Assembly: GCA_965261725.1 (NCBI GenBank)
Contig: CBDHDU010000034.1
Location: forward strand, 202,095-266,094
Reading direction: 5' to 3'
Origin: CANDOC01 sp965261725
GTDB lineage: Bacteria; Pseudomonadota; Gammaproteobacteria; Pseudomonadales; Endozoicomonadaceae
DNA length: 64,000 nucleotides
Position 1 is the stretch's first letter, and each line of letters begins with the position of its first letter. The notes below the pieces were generated by a model, which was given only the letters and a program-made list of their open reading frames with translations, had not been told where the DNA came from and searched no databases. Below, piece after piece: positions 17,415-26,768 of this stretch. A program made the translations under genes and the position numbers.

Positions 17415-19463
17415 ATGCTTCAGGGGGGATTGTGCGTCCTTATGCTGTTTGTCCAGACTCTGGTATGGGCAAGAGTGGATATTCAGTACAGTCAGAGCCA
17501 TTTGACCCAATACATCCGTGTTGAGGCTGCAACGGAAGCGGCACCTACAGCGGGTTCTGATAGCGAATCCGAAAGACCGAAAATAGATGAATATCACACA
17601 CTTGAAAAAGACTGGGAATATCAGGTTGGCTATATGTCTGGCTTCGGCGATTCCCGGCGCAGGATTTGTGTAAAATTTATCGGTGATATTCAGCAGCAAA
17701 TCTTTCTTGAAAATAACCAGACTGAACATGATGTCAGCCCAGACTGCTATTTGAAACATTTATTTGGGGCTGGGAAATGTATGAATGAATTATCTTTGTC
17801 TGGGCAGACAAAATCATTTTTTGAAGAACAATTACAAATAATGGTTGTTTGCCTTAAAAATGGAAATGATTTAAAGATAAGGTTCTCTTCAAACGGTGAA
17901 ATACAGCATGAAACGTTCAGTGATTTTATTAGCTGGCTGAATACAGTAGACCCTGACGAATCAGTATCCGTTCACAAGGAAATTGTAATCAGATCGTTCG
18001 GTGAGAAAGTTTCTGATAGGTTTCATCCAATTACCAATCATGAAGTTACAGGGCTCCTTCTTTTAAGTCTGCAGCCTGACGAATCTACAGGTTCACCAGA
18101 GCCAACAGCTGAAAATGCTTCTTGTGGCACAGGTTGTTTGAAAGTTATTTCAGGTAATCGCCCGCAGCTTTTAAAATATACCCCTACCCAAACCAGTCGG
18201 GCGATGCGCTATATATCGGCTTCTCTGCATGCTTCCGGCTATTTGGGCAATGGTTATGATTCCACGTTGAATTATGACGTTTTTCGTGGAAATATTACCG
18301 ATGCAAGTACTTATGCAACTGAACCTCAGACATGGACTCAATATGCAGTAGCCCAGACAAAGTCGTGGTTGTACTTACCTCATGTTAAAGAGTGCCTTGA
18401 CCATGCTCTAAAGATGGATATGTTTGGAAAAACTGCTGAAGATACTGGGCATCATAGTAGCTGGTTGCGTATCCCTAGCTGTAAAGCGGCTTTGCCTTAC
18501 ATTAAAACCAAGGCTGAGTATATTTTAAGCCATGAGCTGTTTTCAAAAGAAGACCCTGAAATTAAATTCCATGCGAAAAATGATACAGGTTGGTGTGATA
18601 GCCCTCTATCCAAGATTGCTTTAAGAGTAGTTCAACCCGGATCTCCTAAATCTTCAGTTGATGATTGTTTTTTTCGTGATATTGAAGATAGTGAAAAGTT
18701 TGATTTTACACATGTAAGTGATTTTGATTTTAAAGATGTCTCGCAAAATATTGTGGCGGATCTTCATAAGACGAACCAAAAGCATGCAGGTTTTCGGTGT
18801 AGCTATACCGGGTTGCGTTTTGTCGTTTTAGAAGATTCCTATCACCCGAATGAGTTGATTGTTGCATTTTCATGTTTGTTTGCCAGCAACAGGGAGTGGC
18901 ATTTTGGTTCTATCAAGAATGTGGCATTTAATGGCGTGCAACTTGCCTCGCTGGTCTTGCAGCTTGGGCCACGCATATCTGTTTTTTATCCTCTTATTTA
19001 TGAGCAGGCTCTTAGAGTCGTTGAAACAATAAAAGAACAGATGGGACAGATTGAAGGGAAAGACTACCAACGCATAACATTAGCTGGTTACTGCTTTGGC
19101 GGGTCAATAGCCCAGTATGTAGGAGGTATGCAGGGGATCGAAACTTTTTGTGTAAACCCTTTTCCTCTGGGATTAGGACTGCAAAGAGATTTGGAGACAA
19201 AAATTGCAGATATGAGTCGTCATGTTACTAATTTATCGATAGAGCATGACTGGGTTAGCAATTTAATGGGAATGGATACATTCGTTACTCTGTATGACTC
19301 GAAGCTTGGTTTTAACAGAGCCCGGCTTTTTGGCAAGCGTTTTATGATACCCGCTTCAAAGAACGGGTATAACTTTTCTCAGCGTCATTTGCGTGTCCGG
19401 ACTTCCAGCCTTCGCCATGCGCAGTGGTGTGTTCCTAAAGAAGTTAGAGATACAAGAAATTGA
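17415..19463 (+). CDS. Large exported alpha/beta-hydrolase-like protein with a Cys lipase box
   Basis: A 682-residue protein with an N-terminal signal peptide (cleavage likely after residue ~20). The C-terminal part contains ITLAGYCFGGSIAQYVGG, which has the shape of a lipase box but with Cys560 where serine is usual (G-Y-C-F-G). PHA synthases and dienelactone hydrolases also use GYCLGG with cysteine as nucleophile. Upstream is a strand (FRCSYTGLRFVVLED) like those of class 3 lipases. Possible acid and His partners (SIEHDW, LRHAQW) lie downstream. About 450 N-terminal residues are unrecognised and cysteine-containing. Substrate unknown; exported hydrolase or effector. Confidence 0.6.
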   Translation: MLQGGLCVLMLFVQTLVWARVDIQYSQSHLTQYIRVEAATEAAPTAGSDSESERPKIDEYHTLEKDWEYQVGYMSGFGDSRRRICVKFIGDIQQQIFLENNQTEHDVSPDCYLKHLFGAGKCMNELSLSGQTKSFFEEQLQIMVVCLKNGNDLKIRFSSNGEIQHETFSDFISWLNTVDPDESVSVHKEIVIRSFGEKVSDRFHPITNHEVTGLLLLSLQPDESTGSPEPTAENASCGTGCLKVISGNRPQLLKYTPTQTSRAMRYISASLHASGYLGNGYDSTLNYDVFRGNITDASTYATEPQTWTQYAVAQTKSWLYLPHVKECLDHALKMDMFGKTAEDTGHHSSWLRIPSCKAALPYIKTKAEYILSHELFSKEDPEIKFHAKNDTGWCDSPLSKIALRVVQPGSPKSSVDDCFFRDIEDSEKFDFTHVSDFDFKDVSQNIVADLHKTNQKHAGFRCSYTGLRFVVLEDSYHPNELIVAFSCLFASNREWHFGSIKNVAFNGVQLASLVLQLGPRISVFYPLIYEQALRVVETIKEQMGQIEGKDYQRITLAGYCFGGSIAQYVGGMQGIETFCVNPFPLGLGLQRDLETKIADMSRHVTNLSIEHDWVSNLMGMDTFVTLYDSKLGFNRARLFGKRFMIPASKNGYNFSQRHLRVRTSSLRHAQWCVPKEVRDTRN

Positions 19464-20841
19464 CTATTTTTCGTGAAGGAGATTTCTGACTGCTTCTTTC
19501 GCAGAGCATACGGCACCCTCCATCGACCCGGGCAGCATTGATATATGCTCTCCTGCAAAATAAATCTGCTCTTCTGTGCGAGCCATAACGGGTAAGTGTC
19601 GCATTTCGCCGGGGCGGAAGCTTAGGTAGGCTCCATGATGGTGGGGTTCTCTATCCCAGAGAACGGTGGCGCTTTTGTTAACACTGGCCTGAATGTCGGG
19701 GTATATTTCTTCCAAAAGCTTTTTATTGTGAAGCAGGCACTTATTCTGAGACATATTGGCAACTTCCCGTGCCTGGTCGCCTATGGTATGTGCCTCCAGC
19801 ACAGTCTCATGTGTATTTTTCAGATGAAATGTATGATCTTCAATCATCATTGCTGGCAGATCAATAATTGCCTGTGCTGATTCAGACCCTTCAGGTTGTG
19901 GACGGGGGATACATTGAAAGAATACCCTTGAAACCGAGGTATAGCTGTTTTCAAGTTCAAGAATAGCGGCCTGTTTATCTTCAGGCAGGGAAGGAGTGAA
20001 GCTGATCTGCTTTATTACCGGAATAGGAATGGTGCAGATCAGGGCATCGCCCTGGATGTGGATTTCTTCATTACCCGCGTTCAGGCAGGTAACGCTTACC
20101 CCTGCATCAGAATGTTCAATTGCTGTGATTGCCAGCCCGGTTTGCGGTGGGTTTTGTAATCTATTCAAAAGGCTTTTGATAAGCTGCTCATTACCATCAG
20201 TAATCGTGAAGTATTCAGCATTCTGTTTATGGCTGAATCGCATTAAATACTGAAGTGCAGAAAGGTATTCAATGCCATCACCCAGCAAAGCTGCACTGCT
20301 GAAATTGGCAATCAGATAGATCTCACATTCAGATGCACCTTCCTGTCGCAGAAAATCTGCGAGAGATAGCTGATCAAGCTCCAGAAGCTCGGGGAGAGAG
20401 TGCTGAGCAGTCAAGTTCAGGTTTAAGGTGAGAATAGTTGCTTTTACCAATGTAATGCTGAAGTAGCCCTGAAACAGAGCAATGTTTCAGGTTCTCAGGC
20501 AGAATTCTGGTGGTGCAGGGTTCGTTGATATCATGCCAGCGGTTATCGGAACGGTAGCGTGTTTGCTTGAAACGACCGCTGATGGAAGTCAGGGGTAAAC
20601 CGAGTTCATCAATCAATGCCAGCAAATGAGTATCATGGGAGTTGATAGCCATTGCCCCGGCTTCTGCATAAAGCCCGCCGTCGAAAGGTTCCCTTAGTGT
20701 GCGAATACGCCCCCCGGCTGAATCAGCAGCTTCGATGATGGTTGTTTTGAACCCCTGTTGTTCCAGTCGGTAAGCTGCAGTTAGTCCGGCAAGACCTGCA
20801 CCTGCAATAATAATATTTTTCGAACCTGACATTTTTATCAT
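19464..20841 (-). pseudogene. Flavin amine oxidase-like gene with a frameshift
   Basis: The 5' part (20841-20374) holds the FAD-binding start IIIAGAGLAGLTAAYRLEQQG and AGGRIRTLREPFDGGLYAEA. The 3' part (from about 20395 to 19464) holds the C-terminal FAD motif IYFAGEHISMLPGSMEGAVC. Both belong to one monoamine oxidase-like protein of about 458 residues. The frames cross in a GGGGAGAGAG stretch at 20391-20400, so a single small indel breaks the gene. The stop codons of this gene and the Cys-hydrolase gene directly abut. Confidence 0.75.
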
Positions 20842-20923
20842 CCGGTCTTTTGGAACCCAGAATTATAGTCAGGCTATATGCAGTTAGCTGTATCGGCTGT
20901 TATGAGGTGCTGTTTTAGAGGGA

Positions 20924-21847
20924 TCAAATGAAGTGTCCGAGGCTGATTATAACAATCCAGCTCAGGCAACACACATTAATAAGGTGTCTGGCATGATGGC
21001 AGTCATCGAATTTAGCTGACTTTCCTTCGCCCAGGCTAATGTCCGGTGGTAACTGAACAGTGAACCCGAGGCTGCCGCATCCCGATGCAATTAGTGCTTT
21101 GCTATCGCTGCTGAATGGATAGCCTGAATAATGCAGGGTTATGCTTCTGTACCCGGCACTAAAGTGACCTGCCAGACAGTAGGTTAATATCGTAAGGTGA
21201 TGAGGAAGCCAGTTCATCAGCTTTGCCAGCCATGTAGCCGGACGCCCGAAACTTTTATAACGATGATGTTCTACATCCCAGTGTTCAGAGAATGTTGTGA
21301 TCATGCGATAAAGAATTGCACCGGGAGCCCCCAGTAAAACAAACCAGAAAACAACACCCAGTATCTTGCTGTGACCGGTCGTCAGTAGCCAGGCAATGGT
21401 ATGTGATACCAGTTGGTTCTGCTTTGTAGATGTATCGCATGCTATTTTGGGTTGTCCGGGAATGGGCATCTTCTCAACGATATAGCAGGCTTCTATTGAT
21501 GTATTCTTTTGTAAGGACATTAAAAAAGCACGGGTATATCTTGCCTGCCGCGCCCAGCCCAGCATTAACCCCAGCAGGAAACCCGAAAACAGCCAGCCCG
21601 CAGCGGGTGCTCTGGTGAGTAAAAAAGCCACAGCAATGACCGGGAGTAGCGTCATAACCAGTGCCAGAATACCCTGCTGCAGTCGCTCCTGTTCGCTTGA
21701 ATGAGCAATGTACAGGCCGTACTCCAGCCGCTGGATCAGGCGCTCTCTGGAGACTCTAAGGCTTTGCCGCCAGGCATCCGGAATCAGCCAGTCAATCAAA
21801 AAGCCTACAAGAAGCTGAAAGGCTGGCGACAACTCCAGTTCATGCAT
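20924..21847 (-). CDS. CbiB/CobD-like cobalamin biosynthesis membrane protein
   Basis: A 307-residue protein matching the adenosylcobinamide-phosphate synthase family: FLIDWLIPDAWRQSLR near the start and, around residues 185-230, LLGAPGAILYRMITTFSEHW followed by YKSFGRPATWLAKLMNWLPH, with several membrane segments. CbiB attaches the aminopropanol arm in cobalamin assembly. Other cobalamin genes lie about 7 kb away (btuF, adenosyltransferase, btuB), which supports salvage of incomplete corrinoids. It is a divergent family member, so AmpE-like alternatives remain possible. Confidence 0.7.
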   Translation of the reverse strand: MHELELSPAFQLLVGFLIDWLIPDAWRQSLRVSRERLIQRLEYGLYIAHSSEQERLQQGILALVMTLLPVIAVAFLLTRAPAAGWLFSGFLLGLMLGWARQARYTRAFLMSLQKNTSIEACYIVEKMPIPGQPKIACDTSTKQNQLVSHTIAWLLTTGHSKILGVVFWFVLLGAPGAILYRMITTFSEHWDVEHHRYKSFGRPATWLAKLMNWLPHHLTILTYCLAGHFSAGYRSITLHYSGYPFSSDSKALIASGCGSLGFTVQLPPDISLGEGKSAKFDDCHHARHLINVCCLSWIVIISLGHFI

Positions 21848-22032
21848 GAAAGGGCTCTCTTGCTGTTCGTGATATTGATCTGGTGTGGTAGAGGAAATGA
21901 ATGATTGTAGCTATAACATCGGGGTCTGCATGAGGAACCTTTTTAAATTGTAACTGTCGTACATGTAGCAAGTGCAGTAAGGGTTACAGCGTTCTACAAG
22001 AAGATACATTATGGTTTCTATAGAGGTTTTAA

Positions 22033-22707
22033 ATGAGGCTGTTACTGGTTGAAGATGATCACATGCTGGCTGAGGCTGTTCAGGATATGCTGAGGCAGGC
22101 GGGCTATACCGTTGACCGGGTAGCCAGTGGTCGTGATGCCCTGCACAGTCTTTCTGTAGAGTATTTTAGTCTGGTTATTCTTGATCTGGGGCTTCCTGAT
22201 ATGGATGGTCTGGAATTGCTGGCTAAATTAAGGCAGCAAAGCAATCCGGTACAGGTGCTGATTTTAAGTGCCCGTAATGAAACAACAGACCGGGTTCTTG
22301 GGCTGGATACCGGGGCCGATGACTATCTCAGTAAGCCATTTGATATAAAAGAACTACTGGCGCGCATTCGGGTACTGCTACGCAGGCAGCCGCAAGGTGT
22401 AGGCTCTAACCAATTGATATTTGGTGATTTAGTTATTGATCGGGAAGCTTACCAGGTCGTCTGGAAAGGCAATAAAATTGAGCTGACACCGGGTGAATTC
22501 AAACTTTTACTGGAGCTTGTGGATCATCGTGGTCGGGTCATGACCCGGAACCAGTTACAAGAAGTGGTCTATGGTTGGGATGAATGTGCTGAGTCCAATG
22601 TGCTGGAAGTTTATATACATCACCTGAGAAAAAAACTGGATAAAAAGCTCATCAAAACGGTTCGGGGAGTAGGCTACCTTGTGGAAGACATATCTGCCCA
22701 AGCTTAA
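22033..22707 (+). CDS. OmpR-family response regulator (QseB/PmrA-like)
   Basis: A 224-residue regulator. The receiver starts MRLLLVEDDHMLAEAV, with the phospho-Asp in VILDLGLPDMDG and the Lys in SKPFDIKELLARI. The winged-helix C-terminus ends TVRGVGYLVE. This profile fits the QseB/PmrA/BasR branch. It overlaps by 29 bp with the sensor kinase gene downstream, so the pair is one operon. A spacer of about 185 bp to the divergent CbiB-like gene probably holds both promoters. Confidence 0.85.
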   Translation: MRLLLVEDDHMLAEAVQDMLRQAGYTVDRVASGRDALHSLSVEYFSLVILDLGLPDMDGLELLAKLRQQSNPVQVLILSARNETTDRVLGLDTGADDYLSKPFDIKELLARIRVLLRRQPQGVGSNQLIFGDLVIDREAYQVVWKGNKIELTPGEFKLLLELVDHRGRVMTRNQLQEVVYGWDECAESNVLEVYIHHLRKKLDKKLIKTVRGVGYLVEDISAQA

Positions 22708-24149
22708 ATATGACTCGCTCTTTCGGCGGCTTTTGATAAGAGCATTACTGACTTTGTTTATTGCTCTGCTGGTGGCTTCGATTGATGAATTTGTTTCTGT
22801 TTATTCAGGAGTACGGGAAGTCTTTGACCGGGAAATGGCGCAGACAACCCGGGTTTATGAAGCATTACTTAGTGTTTATGTTAAGCAGGTTGATTCGGCA
22901 GATCTCGATATCGATCAGCTTTATAGAACCTGGCAAAAATCTTATGAAGCTAAGGCGCTTGATCCCGGTGGAAAGCGTTTTCGTAATTTTGGTCGGGGTG
23001 TTGATTTTCAACTTTTAACCAAAGAAGGTCGGGTTTTGCTGAAGTCCGCAGGTGCACCAAAAGAACCCTTCCTTGATAAGTTAGCCAGTGGTTTTTATAA
23101 CCTGCCCTCGTATCAGAGGCATGGTGGGCGTTTGTTCTGTTATTACAATGAGGAAACACAGCACTGGATGTTAATGGTGCGCAGCCTTGAACAGCGCGAT
23201 GAAATCATGTTCAGCGTTGTCATTCGCACAATACAGACAGTATTGGTTGCGCTGGCGCTGTTACTGCTTTTTTTTCCCGCGTGTACTGGCTGGAGGGTTG
23301 AGGTCCTTACAGCAGATGCAGCAGGGACTGGCTGACCGGGGGCCAAAAAATATGACGCCGATTACACTGGATAACCCACCTCAGGAACTACAGCAAATTA
23401 ATGGTGCGCTGACCGATATGATGCTCAGAGTCAAAGAAGGGATTGAACGTGAAAGTCGGTTTGTTTCGGAAGCAGCCCATGAATTACGTACACCACTGAC
23501 TGTTTTGAGTTTGCATGCACAACAGTTAGAACAGCAGGAACTGCCGGATGATGCGAAAGTTGCATTACAACGGCTGCAACAGGGGATATTGCGGGGGCGA
23601 CGTCTTGTTGAACAGTTGTTATCACTTTCACGTGCCGAAGGCGGTAACCATGAGGACAGCTTTGAGCAGTTTCCTATTCAGCCGCTGTTACGGGAAATCA
23701 TTGCTGACCTGGTTCCTCTGGCTTTAACACGAGATCAGGTACTGCAACTTGACGGTCGTGATGATTTGCAGGTTTTTGGCAACCGGGAGCAGTTGAGAAT
23801 TCTGTTCTCAAACCTTGTCGATAATGCTTTGCGTTATACCCCGGACGGAGGCTGTGTGGAAGTGACAGCCAGACAATCAGAGCATGATGTTGAAATTTCT
23901 GTATGTGATAACGGACCGGGTTTACAAGCTGAACAAAAAGAGCGAATCTTCGATCGCTTCTGGCGAGGAGAGACCGGCAGGGGAGATGGTGCCGGTCTGG
24001 GTATGGCTATCGTCAGTTCGCTGGTTAAATGTCATCACGGCAATATTGAGCTGGAAAACAGAGCGGCTGGTGGCTTGATGGTGAGTGTTCAGTTGCCCTC
24101 CAGTAAGGAATCATCCCGTGTTTTCAGCACAACCAATACAGGACTGTGA
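22679..24149 (+). pseudogene. QseC/PmrB-like sensor histidine kinase broken in a T8 run
   Basis: The N-terminal part (22679-23275) has a membrane helix, a periplasmic sensor and the start of TM2. The rest, in another frame, has LAGGLRSLQQMQQGL (HAMP-like), the H-box SEAAHELRTPLTVL, the N-box NLVDNALRYTPDGG and G-boxes DNGPGL and GAGLGMAIV, ending at 24149. The frames meet at the T8 run 23268-23275. Removing one T restores LLFFPRVLAGGL and a complete kinase of about 490 residues. Its 3' end overlaps the convergent DNase I-like gene by 61 bp. TTG at 22679 is the likely start. Confidence 0.8.
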
Positions 24150-24612
24150 TCAGAATATTTGAAGCCGTCACGTAGAACCTTTTGCTCTACCACAGTAAAG
24201 AAATTTTTATTATAGAGTATGTAGTCTAAAGTCAGGCTCGGGTTCGGATCGCCATCTGTGGTTTCATGAGCTGTAAACCATTTTTGCTTATCTGAGCCTG
24301 AGGTGCATGTCTCATCTGGCACGATGCCAATTTTATCGTTGTCGTATAAGTTGCAGTCTAGGCATATTCGCTGTGAACCTCCGATTAGTGTCTTATCTGC
24401 TGGAGGACTCATGTTCAAATCTCCGCCCAGAATCCAGGGCGTGCTATCCAGAGTAGCTAAATGCTGAAGTAGGCCGGCATACTGTTTCTTTCTGGTTTTG
24501 CCACTTTGGTCGTGTGCTTCAAAGTGAGTTGTGATCAGTAGAGTCTGGTTTCCATTATGTTGAATTTCGGTTTGAAATAAAATCTGCTGTGGATAAAACA
24601 GCCAAAGACCGT

Positions 24613-26219
24613 CAGTAATTCCCGAGCACTTGATTAAAACCAGTGATACCAAGGGATAGCGGTAGTTCTGATATTCCCTAAATCGCAGACTTTGAGGTAC
24701 AGTATGCAGACTATACATCTACAGTCGTATTCTCTGTGTCTTCAACAAAAAAACAACAAAAAGCGCTGGCTGAAAAACTAATCAGCGTCGTCTCCAAAGA
24801 AGCTGCCAAGGTTCCAGATTTTAGGCCGGTGAACAACCATGACAAGATCGCACTGCATGATGCCATCATGTGTGGCCTGGCGGTCATGCACCTTAAATAT
24901 CCGTCGTTGCTGAAATTTGATCAGGACTGCGTACAGAATACAGATAAAATTCACAACCTGAAATCACTCTACAATGTCAATAGAGTGCCGAGTGATTCTC
25001 GCCTCGCTGAGCTGCTTGACCCGATCGAAACTCGGTATTTGCGGAAATTTTTCACGGCGTTATTCGCCTATGTTCAGCGCTCCGGGCGGCTCAGGCAGTT
25101 TGAGTACTTTGAGGAAGGCTATCTTGCGCCTATTGATGGGACGGGGCATTTTTCTTCGGGAAAAATTGATTGTCCAGAGTGCTGTGTGAAAAAGCCAGAC
25201 AGCAAGAATCCCCAGTATTATCACCAACTATTGGGCTGCTGTCTGGTTAAGCCGGGCAAGAAAGAAGTGCTGCCTTTAATGCCGGAACCCATTATTCAAC
25301 AAGTCGATGCTTCAAAAAACGACTGTGAAAAAACAGCACTCGAAAGGCTCCTGTCGAATATTGCCAGAGAACACCCACACCTTAAGTTGGTACTGAATTT
25401 TGACGACTTGTACTCCGATGGTCCCACGATCAAATTGGTGAAATCCTACGACTACAGCTTCATTATGGTCGCGAAAGACACCAGCCATGTGTCGCTTTAT
25501 GAGGCCGTCGATGAGATGGACATCGCCGGTAAGGTCACACGTTATGAATTCACCGATGAAGACGGCTACCGGCATTGGTTCCGGTTCATCAATGGCGTTC
25601 CCATCAACAAATCCCATCAGGATATTCTGGTCAACTACCTTGAGTACGTGGAAATCAGCCCCAATGACAAGAAGTACACCAATACCTGGGTGACTGATAT
25701 TGAAATCACCAAAGAAAGCGTGGCAAAAATCATGCGAGGAGGACGCGCTAAGTGGAAAATAGAGAATGAGACGTTTAACACACTGAAAACACAAGGCTAC
25801 AACCTGGAACACAACTACGGGCACGGTAAAATGCACCTGGCGACTAACTTCGCCAGCCTGACGTTTACCGCCTTCCTTATTGACCAAATCGAGCAGCTTG
25901 CCTGCCCTCTTTTTCAAAAAGCGTTATCAGCATCGAAATCAAAGAAAGCGCTTTGGCACGCTATCAGGGGCTTGTTCGACTGGTTCTTCATTGATTCATG
26001 GACAGAGTTTCTTACGGCGATCGCAAGGGGAAAAAGTGTCAGCCTCAAAAGCCTGGAGCTTGATACCACATAGAGGCTGAGTAGCCTTGTGTTTCAGTGT
26101 TTGATATGTAGAGAAATTGACTGCTCTGCGACGGTGGAGAAGGCTTCTTCGTCTCCAACTAATTCTATTGGCCACTCCGAAGTATAATTAGTTTGTCGTT
26201 TAATGTTCGGGAATTGCTG
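24613..26219 (+). mobile_element. IS element, copy 1 (1,607 bp, 9-bp target duplication)
   Basis: The ends are CAGTAATTCCCGAGCA (left) and the complement of CAGCAATTCCCGAACA (right). It is flanked by AAAGACCGT at 24604-24612 and again at 26220-26228, a perfect 9-bp target duplication. The boundaries were fixed by comparing this copy with the inverted copy at 56272-57878, which has the same length and diverges exactly at these points. It carries one intact transposase and interrupts the DNase I-like gene. Confidence 0.92.
24736..26073 (+). CDS. DDE transposase of the duplicated 1,607-bp IS
   Basis: A 445-residue transposase starting with GTG. Likely catalytic residues are the Asp in LAPIDGTGHFSSG, the Asp in VLNFDDLYSDGPTIK, and the Glu in KWKIENETFNTLKTQG. 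The last resembles the IS4-type E-box, with Glu followed by Lys at a fixed distance. I cannot name the IS family with confidence; it is IS4-superfamily-like, and the 9-bp duplication agrees. The protein is identical to that of the copy at 56418-57755, so the element moved recently. Confidence 0.85.
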   Translation: MSSTKKQQKALAEKLISVVSKEAAKVPDFRPVNNHDKIALHDAIMCGLAVMHLKYPSLLKFDQDCVQNTDKIHNLKSLYNVNRVPSDSRLAELLDPIETRYLRKFFTALFAYVQRSGRLRQFEYFEEGYLAPIDGTGHFSSGKIDCPECCVKKPDSKNPQYYHQLLGCCLVKPGKKEVLPLMPEPIIQQVDASKNDCEKTALERLLSNIAREHPHLKLVLNFDDLYSDGPTIKLVKSYDYSFIMVAKDTSHVSLYEAVDEMDIAGKVTRYEFTDEDGYRHWFRFINGVPINKSHQDILVNYLEYVEISPNDKKYTNTWVTDIEITKESVAKIMRGGRAKWKIENETFNTLKTQGYNLEHNYGHGKMHLATNFASLTFTAFLIDQIEQLACPLFQKALSASKSKKALWHAIRGLFDWFFIDSWTEFLTAIARGKSVSLKSLELDTT

Positions 26220-26768
26220 AAAGACCGTAGTCTCTTGGTGTTACATATAATTTATGTGCTGATGGACATGTAGTAAAACTTGGCTTGGAAAATATCACCA
26301 GGCTGTAATCCATCGGCCCGCACATAGAGCCGTAACAGGGGATAAATGTTTGCCAATAGCTTTTATCAGCTTTATTGTAATCAGGTTCTAACTCGTTATT
26401 CAGTGCATCAAGCAGGTTGACGTATTGAGAAACGCATGCACATTTGCTGACTTCCTGTAGAAAAACCACATCAGGGTTATGCTCCTTTATTAGGGTAATA
26501 ATATTCTGAATGTTGCTTCTTACTTCCTGCCCGGATGGCAATTCTGCTCCTCTATCCCAGAATTTAACGTAACTTCCTCCAAGACCCATTTGAATATTCC
26601 AAGTCATGACTGTAATTGTTTGAGCAAAAGAATATGAAGATATGCAAAAAATAAACAGCAAGGTAAGGATAGTCTTCATGGGTTTTGTTAATTGTTTGAA
26701 AGTCAGGCTCATCAATATAGTTGCTGTTTTCTCCTCTGCGATTTCCGGTCAATATCTGACAGGCGTTG

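Larger units (their letters stand above)
24089..26679 (-). pseudogene. Secreted endonuclease/exonuclease/phosphatase-fold protein gene split by an IS
   Basis: The 5' part (26679-26220) encodes a signal peptide (MKTILTLLFIFCISSYSFAQ) and the motifs MTWNIQMG and FLQEVS. The 3' part (24612-24089) encodes GGDLNMSP, LDYILY and YSDHSPVLV. Together these are the catalytic motifs of the DNase I-like EEP superfamily. Removing the IS and one 9-bp duplication rejoins the frame as PRDYGLWLFYPQQ, giving about 330 residues. The protein would be exported, perhaps a nuclease or a phosphodiesterase acting on host lipids. The insertion looks recent because both halves are otherwise clean. Confidence 0.85.
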
